Assembly (NCBI RefSeq): GCF_016907015.1
Contig: NZ_JAFBBE010000023.1
Span: 1-57,494 of the forward strand
Reading direction: 5' to 3'
Source: Oceanisphaera litoralis
Lineage (GTDB): Bacteria > Pseudomonadota > Gammaproteobacteria > Enterobacterales > Aeromonadaceae
DNA length: 57,494 nucleotides
Made by a program: the position numbers and the translations under genes. Positions 26,009-35,467 of the stretch are shown one piece after another (within the stretch, counting starts at the first letter, position 1; each line of letters opens with the position of its first letter). The notes under the pieces were generated by a model. That model did not search any database. It was not told where the DNA came from and worked only from the letters and a program-made list of their open reading frames with translations.

Positions 26009-28360
26009 ATGAGCATGCTGGATCGCAAACTGGGGCGGGATCTGTGGCGGGTGCGGGGTCAGGCGCTGGCCATCATGCTGGTGATTTCCCTCGGGGTCAT
26101 GCTGCTGGTGATGATGGACGGCCTGGTCAATTCCCTGAGCGAAACCCGGCACAGTTATTATCAGCGTTACCGGTTGGCGGAGATCTTCGCGCCGGTCAAG
26201 CGCGCGCAGCGCCGGCTGTTGACTGAGGTGGCCGCCCTGCCCGGGGTGGCGGTGGTCGAAGGGCGCATCAACGGCGGGGCCTTGCTCAACCTGCCGGGAG
26301 TAGCGGCGCCGATACGGGCCCGGATGCTGTCGCTGCCGACGCGGCTGAACCAGCTGGTGCTGTCGGCGGGGCGATTGCCCAACCCGGGCCGGCGGCATGA
26401 GGTACTGTTGCTGAACGGCTTTGCCCGGGCCCGGGGGCTGGCGCCGGGCGATACCCTGCTGGCGACGATGAACGGCGGGCGCCAGCGACTGACCATAGCC
26501 GGGCTGGCGCAGGCGCCGGAGTTTGTGTACACCACGGCCCCGGGCGAGCTGGTGCCCGACGACGGTCGCTTTGCGGTGATCTGGATGCAGGAGTCGGTGC
26601 TGGCGGCGGCCTTTGATCTGGAGGGCGCCGTCAACGAAATACTGTTAACCAGGACCCGGGGGGCGCGCGAGGCGGGGTTGATCGCCGCCCTCGACCGGCT
26701 GCTGGCGCCCTATGGTGCCCTGGGGGCCTACGGCCTGGCGGATCAGCTTTCCAATCGCTTTGTCGAGGAGGAGATTGCCGGACTCCGGGTATCGAGCCGG
26801 GTTGTGCCGCCGGTGTTTCTCGGGGTCGCCGCCTTTTTGCTGTACATGGTGCTGTCGCGCATGGTGCAGGCGGAGCGTGAGCAGATAGGCCTGCTCAAGG
26901 CCTTTGGTCACAGCGGCCGCGAAGTGGCGGTCCACTACCTGAAATTTGTGCTGGTGATCGCCCTGGGCGGCGCCCTGGCGGGATCGGTGATGGGCGTGCT
27001 CGCCGGGCGCGCCCTGAGCGGCTTCTACCAGCTGTATTACCAGTTTCCGTTTCTGCTGTTTCGGCTGGATCCCGCCGCCCTGGTGATTGGAGTCTCGGTC
27101 AGCATGCTGGCCGCCTCCGCCGGCGCCCTGCTGGTGTTGCGGCGGGTGCTGGCGCTGGCGCCTGCCACCGCCATGCGACCCCCTTCGCCGCCGGACTTCA
27201 GTCATGGCCTGCGCCTCGGGCCCCGGCTCGGCCGCTGGCTGGATCAACCCAGCCGCATGGTGCTGCGCAACCTGTGGCGGCGACCCGTCCGGGCGCTGCT
27301 GACGGTGCTGGGCATCGCCCTGGGCATGGCGCTGCCGGTAGCCATGCTGAGCGTGATGAATGGTTTCGACCGCGCCCTGGCGCTGACCTTCAACGACATC
27401 GACCGCAGCGATGTCACGGTCAGTTTCGTCGAGCCCCGGGGAAGCAAGAGCCTCTTTGCCCTCGCACAGCTGGACGGGGTACTGGCGCTGGAGCCGTTTC
27501 GTTCGGTACCGGTGATACTGCGCCATGATCGCTATCAGTATCGCGGTGCCATTACCGCCCTGATGGACGAGCCCAGGCTGTACCGTGCGCTGGATAAGGA
27601 TCGCCAGCCCCTGGTTCTGCGCGCCGAGGGGGTCATTCTGGCGCGGGCGCTGGCGCAGAAGCTGTCGATAGCGCCGGGCGAGATGCTGAGCGTCGAGGTA
27701 CGCGAAGGGCGTCGGCCGGTGCTGGCAATCCCGGTGGTGGGGCTGGCCGACACCCTGCTGGGTGCGCCCGCCTTCATGCAACTGGACGCGCTGAACCGGG
27801 TGATGGGGGAGCCGGGCCGGGTATCCGGCGCTTATCTGCGTATCGACACCGCCCGCAGCGCCGCGCTGTACCGGGAGATGAAAGAGATGCCGGTGGTGGC
27901 GGGCGTCAGCCTGCGGCAGGAGCGCCGGGAGGCCTTTCGCAAGGTGATGGACAGCGGCGCCGGGGCCACCCGTTACCTGATGGCCGCCATTGCCGGGGTC
28001 ATTACCTTCGGCATCGTCTATAACGGGGCACGCATCGCCTTTGCCGAGCGGGCGCGGGAGCTGGCCGGCCTGCGGATCATGGGGCTGACCCGGGCCGAGG
28101 TGGGCTTTGTGCTGCTGGGGGAACTGGGGCTGCTCACCCTGTTGGCGCTGCCGCTGGGCTCCCTGCTGGGATACGGCCTGTCGCTGGCGGTGGCGGCCGG
28201 CTTCAGCACCGAGCTGTATCAGGTGCCGGTGGAGCTGGCGCCCGTCAGTCATGGTCAGGCGGTACTGGCGGTGCTGGCGGCGGCGCTGCTTTCCGGCATC
28301 GGGGTACAGCGCGACATCCACCGGCTGGATCTGGTGGCCGCCCTCAATATTCGAGAGTAG
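26009..28360 (+). CDS. ABC transporter permease with two FtsX domains
   Basis: 783-residue membrane protein. The N-terminal membrane anchor is near residues 15-40, a large periplasmic domain follows, then a three-helix FtsX block (about 265-385). A second anchor, a second periplasmic domain and a second FtsX block lie at the C-terminus (about 655-775). This duplicated layout differs from MacB, whose ATPase is fused and which has four helices. The ATG at 26009 has GGAG 8-9 nt upstream. It is strongly GC-rich and intact. Confidence 0.9.
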   Translation: MSMLDRKLGRDLWRVRGQALAIMLVISLGVMLLVMMDGLVNSLSETRHSYYQRYRLAEIFAPVKRAQRRLLTEVAALPGVAVVEGRINGGALLNLPGVAAPIRARMLSLPTRLNQLVLSAGRLPNPGRRHEVLLLNGFARARGLAPGDTLLATMNGGRQRLTIAGLAQAPEFVYTTAPGELVPDDGRFAVIWMQESVLAAAFDLEGAVNEILLTRTRGAREAGLIAALDRLLAPYGALGAYGLADQLSNRFVEEEIAGLRVSSRVVPPVFLGVAAFLLYMVLSRMVQAEREQIGLLKAFGHSGREVAVHYLKFVLVIALGGALAGSVMGVLAGRALSGFYQLYYQFPFLLFRLDPAALVIGVSVSMLAASAGALLVLRRVLALAPATAMRPPSPPDFSHGLRLGPRLGRWLDQPSRMVLRNLWRRPVRALLTVLGIALGMALPVAMLSVMNGFDRALALTFNDIDRSDVTVSFVEPRGSKSLFALAQLDGVLALEPFRSVPVILRHDRYQYRGAITALMDEPRLYRALDKDRQPLVLRAEGVILARALAQKLSIAPGEMLSVEVREGRRPVLAIPVVGLADTLLGAPAFMQLDALNRVMGEPGRVSGAYLRIDTARSAALYREMKEMPVVAGVSLRQERREAFRKVMDSGAGATRYLMAAIAGVITFGIVYNGARIAFAERARELAGLRIMGLTRAEVGFVLLGELGLLTLLALPLGSLLGYGLSLAVAAGFSTELYQVPVELAPVSHGQAVLAVLAAALLSGIGVQRDIHRLDLVAALNIRE

Positions 28361-28364
28361 CGAG

Positions 28365-29585
28365 ATGGCATCGAGACAGTCACGCAAGGGAATATTGCTC
28401 GCCGCCGCGCTGTTGCTGGCGGGGTTGCTCGGTTATGCCTTCTGGCCCCGGGCGATACCGGTGGAGACCGGCACGGTACGGCGGGGCGCCATGACGGTGA
28501 CCATCGATGAAGAGGCGCGTACCCGGGTACGCCAGCGCTACATGGTGAGCGCCCCCGTGGCCGGGCGGCTGTTGCGGGTGACGCTGGAGGCCGGGGACCC
28601 GGTCACGGGTGGCAAAACCGAGCTGGCCCGGCTGGTGCCGGTTGTGGTCTCGCTGCTGGATGCTCGTGCTCGCGAGCAGGCCCTGGCTTTGGTGACGGCG
28701 GCCGAGGCCGCGCTCACCGCCGCCCGGTCGAACGTGGCGCGGGCGGGAGCCACCAGCCAACTGGCCGATGCCGAGTGGGTGCGCAACCAGCGGTTGTATC
28801 GACAGGGGCATCTATCCGCCTCGGCCCGGGATCGGGCGCGTCAATCGGCTGGGGCGGCCATCGCCACGCTGAATGCGGCCAACGCCGCCGTGGTGCAGCG
28901 CCAGGCCGAACTGGCCGCCGCCCGGGCGCAACTGGGGCAGGGATCGCCCGGTAGCGAGGGGGCCGGCAGCGAGGGAGTCGGTATTCCGCTGCTGGCGCCG
29001 GTATCGGGCCGGGTGCTGCAGCGACTGCAGCAGAGCGAAACCGTGGTGGCCGCCGGCACGCCCATCATGGAAATCGGCGATCCGGAACGGGATCTGGAGG
29101 TGCTGGTCGAGTTGCCCTCCGCCGAGGCGGTGCGGGTGACGCCCGGCAACCGGGTGCTGATCGATCACTGGGGCGGACCTCAGCCGCTGGCCGGGGTGGT
29201 GGATCGGATTGAGCCACGCGGTTTCACCAAGTTTTCGGCCCTGGGGGTAGAGGAGCAGCGGGTCAATGTGCTGATCCGCTTCGACGGCGAGCCCGCAGCC
29301 CGGCGCGGCCTGGGCCATGGCTATCGGGTGGAGGTGCGGATTCTGGTGTGGGAAGACGACAAGGCGCTGATGGCGCCGTCCAGCGCCCTGTTTCGGGAAG
29401 GAGAACAATGGGCGGTACTGGCGGCAGAGGGCAATCGGGCCCGGCTGACCCCGGTCACGGTCGGCCACGACAACGGCCGGCAGGCGCAGATACTGTCCGG
29501 GCTGAGTGAAGGGCAGCAACTGGTGCTGTATCCCCCGCCCGAACTGGCCGAGGGTGCGCGAATCGCACCGAACCCCGTCGATTGA
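28365..29585 (+). CDS. Periplasmic adaptor (HlyD/MacA-like membrane fusion protein)
   Basis: 406-residue adaptor with one N-terminal transmembrane anchor (ILLAAALLLAGLLGYAFW), a biotinyl-lipoyl-like half at about 60-90, a helical hairpin (about 95-195) with Ala/Gln repeats, a second lipoyl half (PLLAPVSGRVL), and a beta-barrel/membrane-proximal end. It starts 4 bp after the permease stop, completing a MacA-MacB-like exporter. No outer-membrane channel gene is present, so TolC is presumably supplied elsewhere. Confidence 0.9.
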   Translation: MASRQSRKGILLAAALLLAGLLGYAFWPRAIPVETGTVRRGAMTVTIDEEARTRVRQRYMVSAPVAGRLLRVTLEAGDPVTGGKTELARLVPVVVSLLDARAREQALALVTAAEAALTAARSNVARAGATSQLADAEWVRNQRLYRQGHLSASARDRARQSAGAAIATLNAANAAVVQRQAELAAARAQLGQGSPGSEGAGSEGVGIPLLAPVSGRVLQRLQQSETVVAAGTPIMEIGDPERDLEVLVELPSAEAVRVTPGNRVLIDHWGGPQPLAGVVDRIEPRGFTKFSALGVEEQRVNVLIRFDGEPAARRGLGHGYRVEVRILVWEDDKALMAPSSALFREGEQWAVLAAEGNRARLTPVTVGHDNGRQAQILSGLSEGQQLVLYPPPELAEGARIAPNPVD

Positions 29586-29743
29586 GCCATTGGGTCATTT
29601 GTTGCAGGCCGAAAGGGTGAGCAGGACGAAGGGGGGCCGGAAGCCGCCAATGGCACATAAACAGCGCTAGAAAGTGTGTTTTGGCCAAAATAAAGCCCAA
29701 ATCAAGCCAAAACGCGGCCAGAAATTGCGTGTTTAAGGCGTGG

Positions 29744-29772
29744 TGCAGAAGGAATATTTGTCGTTCCTTCTG
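29744..29772. other. Perfect hairpin between exporter operon and EEP gene
   Basis: GCAGAAGGAA and TTCCTTCTGC form a perfect 10-bp stem with a 9-nt loop. No T-run follows on either strand, so it is not a typical terminator. It sits 45-70 bp before the EEP gene start and could be an operator or mRNA structure. Confidence 0.6.
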
Positions 29773-29816
29773 CTAAGATGGAGTGACATTTTTCCGTCAA
29801 GGCAGGATGTTCTATT

Positions 29817-30554
29817 ATGCTTCGCCCCCGAGTAACGCCGCATCAGCTTGTTCATCAGCACCAGCCACTGGATGGCGACAGGCTGGGCGTGATGTGCTGG
29901 AACACCCAGAAACTGACCCTGAGCGCCGAGTTTCGGTTATGTCTGAGCCAGTTGCTGGCGCGCTTTCCGACCCGGCTGCTGCTGCTGCAGGAAGCCAAGC
30001 TGGCCCTGAGCCATCGGCTGCAGCTGGACGGCTGGTCTTATGCGGTGTCGCCCAATATTCAGACGCCATCCCATCTGTTCGGGGTGCTGACCGCCGGTCA
30101 GTGCGCCTTCGACGACATCACGGTCCTGCTCAGTCACAACCGGGAACTGCGGTTCGCCACTCATAAAAGCCAGATCCTCACCCATCACCCCCTGAGCGGC
30201 GGCGACACCCTGCTGGTGGCCAATATTCACGCCATCAACTTCGTGCGCCACGGACACTTTCATCATGAAATCGCGGTGCTCAGGCAGATCCTTATGCAAC
30301 ACAGGGGGCCGCTGATTGTGGCCGGTGACTTCAACGTCTGGAGTCGCTCCCGGCGCCTTTATCTGGCCCAGTTCTGCCGGGCCATGGGACTGAAACAGGC
30401 AATCATGGAAGAGGAGCAGCACATCAAAAGCTACCTGCGCCAGCCGCTGGACTTTATCTTCTACCGGGATCTGACCCTGCACTCCGCCACCGCCATCAAT
30501 ACCCCCACGGTGTCGGATCACAACCCCATCTACGCGCAGTTTTCGCTGAGTTGA
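29817..30554 (+). CDS. Endonuclease/exonuclease/phosphatase family protein
   Basis: 245-residue EEP-fold hydrolase. Motifs: WNTQK near residue 28, catalytic Glu in LLQEAKL (about 58), VAGDFNVWSR (about 168-177) and SDHNPIY at the C-terminus. Family members cleave phosphodiesters in nucleic acids, sphingomyelin or phosphoinositides; the substrate here is unknown. No signal peptide is visible, so it is probably cytosolic. An upstream ATG in another frame is not credible. Confidence 0.85.
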   Translation: MLRPRVTPHQLVHQHQPLDGDRLGVMCWNTQKLTLSAEFRLCLSQLLARFPTRLLLLQEAKLALSHRLQLDGWSYAVSPNIQTPSHLFGVLTAGQCAFDDITVLLSHNRELRFATHKSQILTHHPLSGGDTLLVANIHAINFVRHGHFHHEIAVLRQILMQHRGPLIVAGDFNVWSRSRRLYLAQFCRAMGLKQAIMEEEQHIKSYLRQPLDFIFYRDLTLHSATAINTPTVSDHNPIYAQFSLS

Positions 30555-30745
30555 AAGCTGACCCCGCCCACCGGGATAAAGTGATCCAGGTAGAAAAATC
30601 GCTCAATAAGAGCCTAATGAGGCCGATTCGAGTTGACCTGGATCAATCCTTTCTTCCGACAACCGTGTTCACATAACGCTTGTCGCTCTGCATCGCCGCC
30701 ATCTTTCCGCATTCTATATTGTCCAGGACCCCGGGGGCCTCAACC

Positions 30746-33043
30746 TTGATATTCCATCTTGTTGAAAACGCCACCTTGCTGCTGTCGTTGTGCTGGCTGC
30801 AACTGCTCAATACCCGTTTTTGGGGTAACAATGACAGCGCCGCAAAACTGACCTCCGGTCTGCTGTTCGGCTTTACCTGTGTGATTGGCATCATGATGGC
30901 CAGGGAGCCGGAGAGCGGCCTGATATTCGATGCCCGCAGCGTGGTACTGAGCATGGCGGCGCTGTTTGGCGGACCCCTGGTCGCCGGCGTCGCCGGCCTG
31001 CTTGCCGGCGGCTATCGCCTCTGGCTGGGCGGGGCCGGCATGTGGCCGGGGGTGGCCGAAATCGTGCTGTCTGTGCTGCTGGGATTGGCGTACCGCTATG
31101 TTCACCGAGGTGGCAAGGTTGGTACCGGGCCCTGGTCGCTGTTGATTTTCGGACTGCTGACTCGGACATTGTTAGAGGGTACCTTCTTTTTGTTTCCGCT
31201 GGCCTCTGTGGATTTTAAAACCAGTGTTCCCATGCTGCTGGTGATGCCCCTTGCCACAGTAGGACTGGGCTGGATGCTGGGTGACATTATACGGCGCGTG
31301 CGTGACGAGCGGGATCTGAACATCGCCGCCACCGCCTTCGAGACCCGGCAGGGCCTGCTGGTTACCGACCCGAACAGCCGCATTCTGCGGGTCAATCAGG
31401 CATTCAGTGCCATCACCGGTTACAGCCCCGACGAGGTGATCGGTAAACAGGCCAGTCTGCTCAGCTCCGGGCGCCATAATGCGGTCTTCTATCAGGCGAT
31501 GTGGCGGCAGCTGTCGGCAACAGGTCGCTGGCAGGGTGAGGTATGGAACCGGCGCAAGAGCGGCGAATTGTATCCAGAATGGCTGTCGATCAGCGCGGTG
31601 CACGACCCCCGGGGGCAGGTCAGCCACTATGTGGCAGCGATGGACGACATTACCGAGCGCAAGGCCGCAGAGGCACGCATCCAACACCTCGCCTTTTTCG
31701 ATGCACTGACCGGCCTGCCCAATCGCAGCCTGTTGCTTGACCGGGTGCAACATGCCATGAACACGGGCACACGAAGCAACACCTATACCGCCCTGTTGTT
31801 TCTCGACGTGGACGGCTTCAAGAGTATCAACGACCTGCATGGTCATCACATCGGTGATCAGTTGCTGCGGCTGGTCGCCGAACGTCTCGGCGATGCGGTG
31901 CGCTCCAGTGATACGGTGGCGCGCCTGGGCGCCGACGCATTTGTGGTGATGATTGAGGACCTGGACAGAGAGCACCAGCATGCCGCCACCCAGGCCGAGC
32001 TGCGTGCCAAGGAATTATGGAGCGCACTGGGAAAACCCTATCGGATCGATGAGCTGACGGTGCACAGCAGTGTCAGCATGGGGGTGACCTTGTTCAGCGA
32101 CGACGCCAGCACGGCCGGCGAGCGGATACAGCAGGCCGAGATGGCCATGTATCAGGCCAAGGCGGCGGGCAGGCGGGTCATACGCTTTTTTGATTCGGCC
32201 ATGCAGGAGGCGGTCAGTACGCGTCTGCTACTGGAAGAAGACATTCGCCGCGGGCTGCAGGCCGAAGAATTTATCCCCTATCTGCAGCCCCAGCTGAATG
32301 AGGCCGGCCGGGTGATCGGCGCCGAGGTGCTGGCGCGCTGGCAGCACCCCCAACGCGGCCTGCTCGCTCCGGGGGTGTTTATCGAGGTGGCCGAACAGGC
32401 CGGGCTGGTTGAACAGATAGATCTTCAGATGCTGCGCCGGGCCTGTTATCGGCTGTCATGGTGGCGACAATGGCCTGCCACCGCCTCGCTCGGCCTGGCG
32501 GTCAACCTCAGCGCCCGGCTGCTGTATCAAGCCGACTTCGTCGACACCCTGCTCCGGCTGTTGGCCCGAAGCGGTGCCGATCCGCACCAACTGAAGCTGG
32601 AGCTGACCGAAACCATGCTGCTCGACGACATGCCGGCGGCCATTGCCCGCATGCGCGAACTCAAAGGCCATGGCATTCGCTTTTCTATCGACGACTTCGG
32701 CACCGGCTATTCGTCGTTGGCCTATCTGCAGAAACTGCCGCTGGATCAGTTGAAAATCGACCAGTCCTTCGTGCGCGAGCTGCCGGAAGACGGCAACAGC
32801 CTGGCCATTATCAACGCCATCTGTGCCCTGGCCGGCAGCCTGCAGCTGGAGGTGATTGCCGAAGGCGTGGAAACGGAGGCGCAACACCGGCAACTGCGGG
32901 ACATGGGGTGCCGGTATTTTCAGGGCTACCTGTTCGGCCGGCCCATGCCGGTGGGCGAGTTCGAGCGGCTGCTGGTGGCGACAGAATCGGACAATGCCGT
33001 CGTCGAGACGATCAGCCTGGAGCGAGACGCTGAAGCATGTTGA
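30746..33043 (+). CDS. Membrane PAS-GGDEF-EAL protein, probable c-di-GMP phosphodiesterase
   Basis: About 765 residues. The N-terminal 5TM-LYT-type membrane sensor (~1-170) is followed by PAS (~190-310), GGDEF (~320-480) and EAL (~490-745). The GGDEF motif is degenerate (RLGADAF), so cyclase activity is unlikely. The EAL domain is complete: EVLAR, NLSARLL, ELTETMLL, DDFGTGYSSL, EGVETE and QGYLFG, so c-di-GMP hydrolysis is expected. No ATG fits the membrane domain. I suggest the TTG at 30746, which gives the usual family N-terminus IFHLVENATLLL; a TTG at 30680 is also open. It overlaps the next (decayed) cyclase gene by 7 bp. Confidence 0.87.
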   Translation: MIFHLVENATLLLSLCWLQLLNTRFWGNNDSAAKLTSGLLFGFTCVIGIMMAREPESGLIFDARSVVLSMAALFGGPLVAGVAGLLAGGYRLWLGGAGMWPGVAEIVLSVLLGLAYRYVHRGGKVGTGPWSLLIFGLLTRTLLEGTFFLFPLASVDFKTSVPMLLVMPLATVGLGWMLGDIIRRVRDERDLNIAATAFETRQGLLVTDPNSRILRVNQAFSAITGYSPDEVIGKQASLLSSGRHNAVFYQAMWRQLSATGRWQGEVWNRRKSGELYPEWLSISAVHDPRGQVSHYVAAMDDITERKAAEARIQHLAFFDALTGLPNRSLLLDRVQHAMNTGTRSNTYTALLFLDVDGFKSINDLHGHHIGDQLLRLVAERLGDAVRSSDTVARLGADAFVVMIEDLDREHQHAATQAELRAKELWSALGKPYRIDELTVHSSVSMGVTLFSDDASTAGERIQQAEMAMYQAKAAGRRVIRFFDSAMQEAVSTRLLLEEDIRRGLQAEEFIPYLQPQLNEAGRVIGAEVLARWQHPQRGLLAPGVFIEVAEQAGLVEQIDLQMLRRACYRLSWWRQWPATASLGLAVNLSARLLYQADFVDTLLRLLARSGADPHQLKLELTETMLLDDMPAAIARMRELKGHGIRFSIDDFGTGYSSLAYLQKLPLDQLKIDQSFVRELPEDGNSLAIINAICALAGSLQLEVIAEGVETEAQHRQLRDMGCRYFQGYLFGRPMPVGEFERLLVATESDNAVVETISLERDAEAC

Positions 33044-33741
33044 TAAGTAGTCGCAGGGTACTGCTGTCCTATATGACGGTAATGGCGCTTACCGAACTGG
33101 CGCTCATACTGCTGATGGAATGGCTTGGGCTGGACATGCTGGGGTTCTGGCTGGTCATGCTGTTTGATGCCACCGCCATGTCACTGACGGCCATTATTAC
33201 CCTCGCTTATTTTACCGGTCGTGTGCAGAGCCATGCCGGTGTGCTCAGGCCCGATGCTCAGCTTCGGGCCGGGGCTATCGTGTTTGTGACCGAACTGCTC
33301 GATGCGGCCCTGCTGTCCGTGATCAGCGGAATGCTGATTTACTGGAAGGTTTTGCTGCCCTGGCAGAGCCGCAAGGAGGCTCAAACGCAGCCGGCGCAGT
33401 GGCATCGACTCGGCGTTGTTGTATATGGTTCTGGATAACTTCAAGCCGATTAACGACCGGCTTGGCCATGACGCCGGCGATGCGGCCTTGAAGGAGGTGG
33501 CGCGGCGATTGCAGCTCTGTGTACGACCTTACGATACGGTGGCCCGCATGGGTGGCGATGAATTTGCCATCCTGTTTTCCGGCCCGGTCCGGAGTGTCAG
33601 TTGGGTGTCAGTATCGGTATCGCCCTGCTGCATCAGGGAATGGATAACCAGGATCAGGTACTGGCAGCGGCCGACAGCGCCATGTATAGCGTCAAACAGA
33701 CCGGTAAGAATGGGTTCCGGATGGCGTCGTCGGTGCTGTAA
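33037..33741 (+). pseudogene. Decayed diguanylate cyclase
   Basis: An intact membrane N-terminus (MLISSRRVLLSYM, three hydrophobic segments to about residue 110) loses frame near 33410. A second frame continues with LDNFKPINDRLGHDAGD and a canonical RMGGDEFAILFSG. Near 33597 the frame changes again to QLGVSIGIALLH and ends MASSVL at 33741. The DxLTGLPNR segment and about 30 residues between GGDEF and SIGIAL are missing, so there are at least two deletion/frameshift events. It directly follows the EAL gene, so a cyclase/phosphodiesterase pair was once encoded here. Confidence 0.85.
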
Positions 33742-33768
33742 GGTGCTGCAAGGTGCTGCAAGGTGCTG
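33736..33768. repeat. 10-bp tandem repeat, about three units
   Basis: Unit AAGGTGCTGC repeated three times, beginning in the last codons of the cyclase pseudogene. It is likely a slippage product. Confidence 0.8.
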
Positions 33769-33811
33769 ATGAAGTGGCATAGGCGGCTAGATCGAGCACC
33801 CGCCCGCAGGC

Positions 33812-35047
33812 TTAACCCCTGTTCGCCCCGGCGTTTTTGGCGGCAATCCACTGGGACATGTATTTGGTGCTCATCATGCTGTGGTGGCGCAGCATGCTGC
33901 CAGTGAAGTTGTGCAGCCGGTGCTGCTCCAGGTTGGCTGCGGTGGCCTCGATGCGTGCGATAAGCTGGGCTCCCAGTCTTTCTCCGTCATAACGGCGGTG
34001 CAGTAGCTCGGTGCCCTGCCGTTGCGCGGCCAGCCAGGCCTGCTCGTCCTGGTATAACGCCACCGCTGCTGCGGCGAAGGTGTCGGCATCGTCGGCAATT
34101 ATGCCGGGCCAGGGCGCATCGCCGTGCATGCCTTCGCTGCCAATCGGGGTGGTGATGCTTGGCGTCTGCATCATCATGGCATCCAGCAGCTTGCCCTTGA
34201 TGCCGGCACCGAAGCGCAACGGCGCCAGGCAGAGGCGGGCCTGCTCCATCACCTCGAAGGCGTCGTCTGCCCAGCCCTTGATCAGAAAGCCGGTTTTAGG
34301 ATTGTGCAGTGCCGTCGCCTTGGGCGGCGGGTAGGAGCCATAAATGTGCAGCTCGGCCTGGGGCAGCTGCTTGCGGATCAGCGGCCAGATCTGCTGTAAA
34401 TACAAGACGGCGTCCCAGTTGGGGGCATGGCGAAAGTTGCCTATGGTCATGAAGTGTTGGCGGCTCGCGTAATCGGCGGTGTGAGTCGGAAGCGCCTGCA
34501 GCTTGACCATGAAGGGCAGGTGATGCAGCAGGCGGCCGTCGACCTTGAAGCGCTCCTGCAGCAGTGCCATTTCAACGTCCGAGATGATCAGCGACAGGTC
34601 GCAGCGCAGGATGGCGGCGATCTCCCGCCGGGCGATATCATTGAACAGGTCGGCGGTGGTCATGTCCCGGCCCGCCTTGTGGGCCTGATGGCGGCCATGG
34701 CGCAGGCACTGCAGATCTTCGGTATCCAGTATTCTGAGCGCCTGGGGGCAGTTTTTCTCGACCCGCCAGCCGAACTGCTCTTCCATCATGAAACGATCGA
34801 ACATGACGATATCCGGCCCGTACTCGGCGACATAGGCATCGAAACTGTCGCAATTAAGCGCAATGCTCCGGCTGGAAATACCCTCGGCGGCCAGATCGAC
34901 CATGTGCTCGGTGCGCTGGGCCGGGGTGGCGAACTCCACCTGCCAGCCCTGCCGCTTATACAGCCGCAGCAGAGACAGCATATGGCTGCCGGCGGCGGAG
35001 GAGTTGGGCTCGGGCCAGACATAGCCAATCACCAGTACTTTTTTCAT
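33812..35047 (-). CDS. Glycosyltransferase, group 1 (GT4-like)
   Basis: 411-residue glycosyltransferase with a GT-B fold. The N-terminus is MKKVLVIGYVWPEPNSSAAG. The C-terminal nucleotide-sugar site shows LRFGAGIKGKLLDAM (about 290-304) and TPIGSEGM. It probably transfers a sugar onto an extracellular polysaccharide or surface glycan. Its neighbour manC, 420 bp downstream on the same strand, makes GDP-mannose, which is a plausible donor. A palindromic repeat separates the two. The N-terminal half is less conserved, so the acceptor is unknown. Confidence 0.85.
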   Translation of the reverse strand: MKKVLVIGYVWPEPNSSAAGSHMLSLLRLYKRQGWQVEFATPAQRTEHMVDLAAEGISSRSIALNCDSFDAYVAEYGPDIVMFDRFMMEEQFGWRVEKNCPQALRILDTEDLQCLRHGRHQAHKAGRDMTTADLFNDIARREIAAILRCDLSLIISDVEMALLQERFKVDGRLLHHLPFMVKLQALPTHTADYASRQHFMTIGNFRHAPNWDAVLYLQQIWPLIRKQLPQAELHIYGSYPPPKATALHNPKTGFLIKGWADDAFEVMEQARLCLAPLRFGAGIKGKLLDAMMMQTPSITTPIGSEGMHGDAPWPGIIADDADTFAAAAVALYQDEQAWLAAQRQGTELLHRRYDGERLGAQLIARIEATAANLEQHRLHNFTGSMLRHHSMMSTKYMSQWIAAKNAGANRG

Positions 35048-35124
35048 TTCGTTGTTTTCCTGTCGTCACCTGATGAAGGTGTTCGGATTTATCCATCGCA
35101 TTAAACATTCGATTTTTTTGACGC

Positions 35125-35465
35125 TCATGCCCATCTCGGACAAAGGGCCCGCTCCGCCGACTCGCCGTGAACCCATCTTTGGGGGCTCAGCCGCGCCACT
35201 GACCGCCAGGGATGGCGGGAATGCCGGAACGGCAGGAGCACTTTCCGGCCATGGCGCGGATGGTCGGCGGAGCAGATCCCTTTGTCCTCCTTGATGACAA
35301 GGAGTCGACTGTTGGCGCTTTCTGCGGGCAACTCGGAGTTCTAGAAGAGACAACAGGGATCGCCTCCCGCGACCGTTAAATGCCAGGGATGGCATTTGCC
35401 GAGCGTCACATGGATGTGCTCGAAGCGTGTCGGGGGAGGTGCCCCTGCTGTCTCTGTGCACACCA
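35125..35465. repeat. Interspersed palindromic repeat, copy 3
   Basis: The 420-bp gap is mostly repeat. GGACAAAGGGCCCGCTCC at the left is mirrored by GGAGCAGATCCCTTTGTCC about 130 bp later. A second block with AAGAGACAACAGGGATCGCC is mirrored by GGTGCCCCTGCTGTCTCT. Inner hairpins ATGCCAGGGATGGCAT and CACATGGATGTG match copies 2 and 4 closely. No gene here is credible. Confidence 0.8.
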
Positions 35466-35467
35466 GC

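Noticed and set aside
26645-28387. 580-codon minus-strand frame opposite the permease
   Set aside because: His/Gln-rich shadow frame with no homology; the plus-strand permease has a clear start, FtsX domains and operon context.
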